From an uncultured Megasphaera sp. (lineage in GTDB: Bacteria > Bacillota > Negativicutes > Veillonellales > Megasphaeraceae): DNA of 11,340 nt. Made by a program: the position numbers and the translations under genes. The notes beneath the pieces were generated by a model. The model made no database searches, had not been told where the DNA came from, and saw only the letters and a list, made by a program, of their open reading frames with translations. Below, piece by piece: positions 7,972-11,340 of the stretch; the first letter of the stretch is position 1; each line of letters begins with the position of its first letter. Where the stretch lies: positions 1 to 11,340 of the forward strand of contig NZ_CATWFF010000060.1 in the NCBI RefSeq assembly GCF_958350005.1, given 5' to 3'.

Positions 7972-7977
7972 GGGGAG
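7972..7977 (+). promoter_or_regulatory. Shine-Dalgarno fixing the hydrolase ATG start
   Basis: GGGGAG ends 8 nt before ATG 7986. The GTG at 7977 in the same frame overlaps this site and is rejected as a start. The out-of-frame ATG at 7981 is too close. Confidence 0.75.
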
Positions 7978-7985
7978 TGGATGGG

Positions 7986-8903
7986 ATGCATCAGATTAAG
8001 CCGGAATTGCTGGCATTTATTCGGGAAAACCAGAAAGAAAATTTTGTCATGACACCCATTACCATGCGGGAAGGCTCGTCCCGCATGGCGCGGGAACAGG
8101 AAATGCCGAAAGTCGGCGTTCATCAGATTGTCGATACAGTCATGAAAGACTGCGGCATCTACGACGTGCCCGTTCGCATATATATACCATCGGCGGCAAA
8201 GAATCTGCCCGTACTGATTTACTATCACGGCGGCGGCTTTGTCATCGATACGGTTACGGTATATGATCCGATTTGCCGCCGCATTGCCATGGCGACGAAT
8301 CATATTGTCATTACGCCGGAATACCGGCTGGCCCCGGAAAATCCCTATCCTGCTGCCGAAGAAGACGCCCTGGCCGTTGCCAGACAGGCTTTGCCTACGT
8401 TGGACGACCTGGGAATTTCCCATGCTGACGACGTGACAGTATGCGGCGACAGTGCCGGCGGGTATTTGGCAGCCGTCGTCAGTGCCGCTGAGCAGTCTGC
8501 TCATTCGGTGCCGCTGACGCATCAGATTCTGGTATATCCCTGCCTGGATATGATTCACACCTTTCCGTCCATTGAGGAAAACTGCCGCCCTGAAACAGGT
8601 TTTACGAAAGAAAAACTCCGCTGGTACTTTGATCAGTATTATGGAAGCCATGCAGACCGGCGGGCTGCTTCTCCCTTGTGGGGAAGCCTGACGGCACAGA
8701 TGCCGGCAACGCTGATGATTACGGCAGGATTTTGTCCCTTCCGCGATGAAGACCGGGCCTATGTGCAGCGGCTCCAGGAGCTTGGTGTAGAGGCAGAACT
8801 GCGACACTACGATGGCATGGTTCATTCCTATTTAAATTTTGAAAAACTGTGCTATCCGGAAATTTGCCGCACCTATGAGGATATGGCTGATTTTTTAGCG
8901 TAA
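7986..8903 (+). CDS. HSL-family alpha/beta hydrolase (putative esterase/lipase)
   Basis: The protein resembles the hormone-sensitive-lipase group of alpha/beta hydrolases (Abhydrolase_3; Aes-like), which hydrolyse short-chain esters. It has 305 residues, no signal peptide and no membrane segment, so it is probably cytoplasmic. Visible motifs are IYYHGGGF (78-85, oxyanion hole), PEYRLAPENPYPAAEEDA (111-128), GDSAGG (154-159) with nucleophile Ser156, and GMVHSY (277-282) with catalytic His280. At the usual DPLRDEG position the sequence is CPFRDED (250-256), so the expected catalytic Asp is Cys250. The ATG at 7986 lies 8 nt after GGGGAG (7972-7977); the in-frame GTG at 7977 overlaps that site. 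It has its own promoter and terminator and sits between secF and convergent tex, so it looks like a single-gene unit. Its natural substrate cannot be read from sequence. Confidence 0.88.
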   Translation: MHQIKPELLAFIRENQKENFVMTPITMREGSSRMAREQEMPKVGVHQIVDTVMKDCGIYDVPVRIYIPSAAKNLPVLIYYHGGGFVIDTVTVYDPICRRIAMATNHIVITPEYRLAPENPYPAAEEDALAVARQALPTLDDLGISHADDVTVCGDSAGGYLAAVVSAAEQSAHSVPLTHQILVYPCLDMIHTFPSIEENCRPETGFTKEKLRWYFDQYYGSHADRRAASPLWGSLTAQMPATLMITAGFCPFRDEDRAYVQRLQELGVEAELRHYDGMVHSYLNFEKLCYPEICRTYEDMADFLA

Positions 8904-8905
8904 CA

Positions 8906-8919
8906 TATACTATAGTATA
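8906..8919. repeat. 14-bp perfect AT-rich palindrome
   Basis: TATACTATAGTATA is its own reverse complement and lies between the hydrolase stop and the terminator stem. Its position at a 3' end argues against a classic operator for the upstream gene. It may simply be AT-rich intergenic sequence. Confidence 0.6.
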
Positions 8920-8927
8920 GAAAACAG

Positions 8928-8975
8928 AAAGAGGCTGCTGCCAAAGAACATGGCTCTTTGGCAGCAGCCTCTTTT
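8928..8975. terminator. Bidirectional terminator between hydrolase and tex
   Basis: A perfect 20-bp inverted repeat (8928-8947 with 8955-8974) with a 7-nt loop has a GC-rich core, GAGGCTGCTGCC. On the + strand it ends in TTTT after the stem core. On the - strand the arm ends in TTT followed by CTG and TTTT, so it can also stop tex transcripts. It lies between two convergent genes, exactly where a shared terminator is expected. Bases 8976-9005 hold nothing else recognisable. Confidence 0.93.
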
Positions 8976-9005
8976 ATCTTTATATGAATTCGACTGTGTG
9001 CAGGG

Positions 9006-11174
9006 CTATGATTTTTTGAGCTGTTTCATAGACAGGCCAATGCGGCCGCGGCCGGCATCGACGGAGATGATGACGGCATCGATGATGTCACCGACGTGGA
9101 CGATGTCGGCAGGATGGCGGAACGGGTGACTGCATAATTCAGAACGGTGAATGAGCCCCGGCGTCTTCAGACCAAAATCGACGAAGGCGCCGAAATCGAC
9201 GACGTTCTGTACGGTACCGCGGACGACAGTGCCGACTTGCAGCTCATCGAGAGAGACGACGTGTTTCCTCGTCAGAGGCTGCGGAAATTCACTGCGTACA
9301 TCGCGGCCCGGTTTGCGCAGTTCTTCCAGAATATCCCGGATGGTCGGCTCGCCGGCATGCAGGCTGGCTGCCAGGGCCGGCGCGGCGTTCATCTGGATTT
9401 TCTGCTGCAGCATGCGCAGTTTCTCAGGGTCTTGCAGGTCCTGCAGGGTCAGGCCATAGTGGCGGACAATCTGTTCAGCCAGACCGTATGATTCGGGATG
9501 GACTGACGTATTGTCCAGCGGGTCTGTGCCCTGGCGAATGCGCAGGAAGCCGGCGCACTGCGTGAAGGTCGCCGGTCCCAGCCGATTGACCGATAAAAGT
9601 TCCTGTCGGTTGTGAAAGGGACCATGTGCTGTGCGATAGGCTACGATGTTGGCTGCCGTTGAGGCAGTCAGACCGGAAACGTGCTGCAGTAAGGCCGGCG
9701 ACGCCGTATTTAAGTCGACGCCAACGTAGTTTACTACCGATTCAACGACAGAATCGAGGGCAGCTGACAGGTTCTTTTGGTTGACATCGTGCTGGTACTG
9801 GCCGACGCCGATGGATTTGGGGTCGATTTTTACCGACTCTGCCAGGGGGTCCTGGATGCGGCGGGCAATGGAGACGGCGCCGCGAATGGTTACATCCAGG
9901 TCAGGCAGTTCTTCCCGGGCCAGATCGGATGCAGAATATACGGAAGCTCCGGCTTCATTGGCAATGATATACTGGCAGGACAGCTTCCGCTCGTCAATGA
10001 GCTGGGAGACGAACTGCTCCGTTTCATATGACGCTGTGCCATTGCCGATGGAAATGAGGGTGACGCCGTATGTTTGGATCATCGCTGTCAGGGCATCGGC
10101 GCTTTGACGGCGCTTCTGTTCGGAATGGGTCAGATAATACGTGCCGTAATCCCGGACACGGCCTGTTTCATCAATGACGGCAGCTTTGCATCCTGTCCGG
10201 TATCCCGGGTCCAGGCCGAGAATGATCTGTCCCGTAAAGGGCGGCTGCAGGAGAAGACTGCGCAGATTCTGGGCAAATACGTAAATTGCCTGCTTTTCTG
10301 CTTTTTCGGTCAGGTCATTGCGGATTTCCCGTTCCATCTGCGGGAAAATCAGCCGCTTGTAACTGTCGGCCGCTGCATTGGCGAGAATCTGGCTGTACGG
10401 CGAGGGATGACGGACGATCTGGTCCGTCAGGGCGGCAATATTGGCGTCTGCTGCGTCAGCCAGCGTTACTTTAAGCAGTTTCTGCGCTTCGCCGCGGTTA
10501 ATGGCCAGAATCCGATGACTTGGCAGAGAGGCAATGCGTTCGCTGAAGTCGGCATACGTCGCCATGGCCTTGGCTTCTTGTTCTTCGACGGCCAGGGTAC
10601 ATTCCAGTTTGGCCGTTTTCCATAATACACGCCGTATATACTGGCGAAAGGGAATGTATTCGGCCATTCGTTCTGCCAGAATATGCGATGCTCCGGCTAT
10701 GGCGTCGGCTGCTGTCGGTACAGCGTCATTTGTATATCCGGCAGCCAGCTGTTCCGGTTTCGGGCCGTGGGAATCTTGCTGCCAGAACTGCTCAGCCAGC
10801 GGTTCCAGGCCGGCTTCGCGGGCTACAGAGGCCTTTGTGCGTTTTTTGGGACGAAAAGGGAGATAAATGTCTTCAATTTCCTGGATTCGTGTTGCCTCAT
10901 CGAGCTGCTTTCCCAGCTCGTCTGTCCATAATCCCTGTTCCGTAATGGACTGGCGTACGGCCTGACGGCGGCTGGCCAGGGCCTGTTCGTGTTCATACAG
11001 TTCGTGAATGCGGCGAAGCTGCACTTCGTTGAGAAGGCCTGTCGCTTCTTTTCGATAGCGGGCAATAAAGGGAATCGTATTGCCTTCTTCCAGAAGGTTC
11101 AGGGCGGCCCGTACCTGGCGGGGCGCAATGTTTGCCGCCTGAGCGACAAGGTGTAGTATCTGTTCTTCTATCAT
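9006..11174 (-). CDS. tex: Tex family RNA-binding transcription accessory protein
   Basis: Tex proteins are nucleic-acid-binding factors related to eukaryotic Spt6. They affect transcription and gene expression in several bacteria, though the exact role varies and is not fixed. From the chosen ATG at 11174 there are 722 residues. They are an N-terminal helical region with NTIPFIARYRKEATG (32-46), a YqgF/RNase H-like domain (about 316-445, starting ILGLDPGYRTGCKAAVID), the DPKSIGVGQYQHDVNQ block (451-466), a helix-hairpin-helix region (about 485-547, LNTASPALLQHVSGL to FTQCAGFLRI), and a C-terminal S1 domain (about 645-719, VGTVVRGTVQNVVDFGAFVDFG to GRIGLSMKQL). AAAAGGAG lies on the minus strand 6 nt before this ATG. 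Earlier in-frame ATGs (11192, 11243) lack such a site, and 11243 falls inside the predicted -35. Convergent with the esterase. Confidence 0.96.
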   Translation of the reverse strand: MIEEQILHLVAQAANIAPRQVRAALNLLEEGNTIPFIARYRKEATGLLNEVQLRRIHELYEHEQALASRRQAVRQSITEQGLWTDELGKQLDEATRIQEIEDIYLPFRPKKRTKASVAREAGLEPLAEQFWQQDSHGPKPEQLAAGYTNDAVPTAADAIAGASHILAERMAEYIPFRQYIRRVLWKTAKLECTLAVEEQEAKAMATYADFSERIASLPSHRILAINRGEAQKLLKVTLADAADANIAALTDQIVRHPSPYSQILANAAADSYKRLIFPQMEREIRNDLTEKAEKQAIYVFAQNLRSLLLQPPFTGQIILGLDPGYRTGCKAAVIDETGRVRDYGTYYLTHSEQKRRQSADALTAMIQTYGVTLISIGNGTASYETEQFVSQLIDERKLSCQYIIANEAGASVYSASDLAREELPDLDVTIRGAVSIARRIQDPLAESVKIDPKSIGVGQYQHDVNQKNLSAALDSVVESVVNYVGVDLNTASPALLQHVSGLTASTAANIVAYRTAHGPFHNRQELLSVNRLGPATFTQCAGFLRIRQGTDPLDNTSVHPESYGLAEQIVRHYGLTLQDLQDPEKLRMLQQKIQMNAAPALAASLHAGEPTIRDILEELRKPGRDVRSEFPQPLTRKHVVSLDELQVGTVVRGTVQNVVDFGAFVDFGLKTPGLIHRSELCSHPFRHPADIVHVGDIIDAVIISVDAGRGRIGLSMKQLKKS

Positions 11175-11180
11175 GAAAAA

Positions 11181-11188
11181 CTCCTTTT
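11181..11188 (-). promoter_or_regulatory. Shine-Dalgarno fixing the tex ATG start
   Basis: On the minus strand AAAAGGAG ends 6 nt before the ATG at 11174. This selects the 722-residue product over the two longer in-frame alternatives. Confidence 0.9.
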
Positions 11189-11214
11189 GCATGTTCTTAT
11201 CGTATGTTCTTCTT

Positions 11215-11243
11215 ATTATGATGGGTGAAGCCAGTTCGGTCAA
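11215..11243 (-). promoter_or_regulatory. tex promoter
   Basis: On the minus strand TTGACC (11238-11243), a 17-bp spacer and CATAAT (11215-11220) each match five of six consensus bases. The predicted start near 11207 leaves a leader of roughly 33 nt. An A/T-rich tract containing a 14-bp palindrome (11259-11272) lies just upstream and could act like an UP element. The leader contains two copies of ATGTTCTT (plus-strand reading) at 11191-11198 and 11204-11211. Confidence 0.82.
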
Positions 11244-11258
11244 GACGCTGGGGCGAAG

Positions 11259-11272
11259 AAGAAAATTTTCTT
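11259..11272. repeat. 14-bp palindrome upstream of the tex promoter
   Basis: AAGAAAATTTTCTT is a perfect palindrome ending 16 bp upstream of the tex -35. It could be an A-tract/UP-type element or a weak operator; no specific regulator is recognised. Confidence 0.5.
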
Positions 11273-11296
11273 TATAGAGATGGAAATTTATAGAGA
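11271..11296. repeat. Direct repeat of TTTATAGAGA
   Basis: Two exact copies at 11271-11280 and 11287-11296 are 16 bp apart (start to start) in the AT-rich region between tex and the unseen rightward gene. Function unknown; possibly a tandem binding site. Confidence 0.5.
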
Positions 11297-11312
11297 AAAT
11301 ATTGCACTGATA

Positions 11313-11340
11313 TTGTAATTTTTATTTATAACCGTTATAA
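11313..11340 (+). promoter_or_regulatory. Likely rightward promoter at the window edge
   Basis: TTGTAA (11313-11318), a 17-bp spacer and TATAA plus one base beyond the window (from 11336) form a plausible promoter pointing out of the window, divergent from tex. The last -10 base cannot be seen. Confidence 0.5.
11326..11340. promoter_or_regulatory. PerR-box-like 7-1-7 inverted repeat
   Basis: TTATAAC-C-GTTATAA is a perfect 7-1-7 inverted repeat. It differs from the Bacillus PerR box (TTATAATnATTATAA) only at the innermost pair, matching 12 of 14 arm positions. It covers the predicted -10 of the rightward promoter, a typical repressor position. Related Fur and Zur boxes share the 7-1-7 layout but have different arm ends (TGATAAT, TCGTAAT). 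The identity of the regulator is inferred; the symmetry is seen directly. Confidence 0.55.

Noticed and set aside
7941..8825. 294-codon minus-strand open frame opposite the hydrolase
   Set aside because: The + strand frame has HGGG, GDSAG and a catalytic His plus promoter, ribosome binding site and terminator; the antisense frame has none of these.
11175..11243. Longer tex start giving 745 residues
   Set aside because: The extra codons lie in the promoter and leader; the ATG at 11243 is in the -35 element, while AAAAGGAG precedes the ATG at 11174.

Overview
The window is an ordinary housekeeping stretch from what looks like a Firmicutes-type anaerobe. The gene order (ruvA-ruvB-DUF2905-spoIID-like-queA-tgt-yajC-secD-secF), strong AGGAGG ribosome binding sites, frequent GTG/TTG starts, moderately high GC with AT-rich intergenic DNA, and separate short SecD and SecF proteins all fit. 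My best guess is a diderm Negativicutes member, perhaps Megasphaera-like. That placement is inference from memory of gene order and protein style, not a search result.

Region 1 (1-7804, + strand) is one long co-directional gene train. It starts inside ruvA, whose 5' end lies outside the window, followed by ruvB (Holliday junction branch migration). Next come a small two-helix membrane protein (DUF2905) and an exported SpoIID/LytB-type protein (peptidoglycan processing). Then come the queuosine tRNA genes queA and tgt, and finally yajC, secD and secF of the Sec translocon accessory complex. Most junctions are tight; at three of them the TAG stop codon is part of the next gene's Shine-Dalgarno (TAGGAGG), and secD/secF overlap by 4 bp (ATGA). 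Two signals suggest the train is not uniformly expressed. A large intrinsic-terminator-like hairpin lies between yajC and secD, and a promoter-like sequence (TTGAGT-17-TATAAT) lies inside tgt. A 13-bp perfect hairpin ends the train after secF.

Region 2 (7805-8975, + strand) is a single-gene unit. It has a good promoter (TTGCTA-17-TAGAAT), a cytoplasmic HSL-family alpha/beta hydrolase, and a 20-bp perfect hairpin terminator shared with the convergent gene. The hydrolase has the HGGG oxyanion motif, the GDSAG nucleophile elbow and the catalytic His, but carries Cys where the family normally has the catalytic Asp.

Region 3 (9006-11243, - strand) is tex, a large nucleic-acid-binding transcription accessory protein, behind a near-consensus promoter (TTGACC-17-CATAAT). 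The last ~100 bases are AT-rich and non-coding. They end in a 15-nt 7-1-7 inverted repeat close to the PerR box consensus, overlapping a likely rightward promoter whose gene lies just beyond the window. This is the most interesting regulatory signal here. I found no CRISPR array, mobile element, tRNA or rRNA, and no evidence of a novel multi-gene system.
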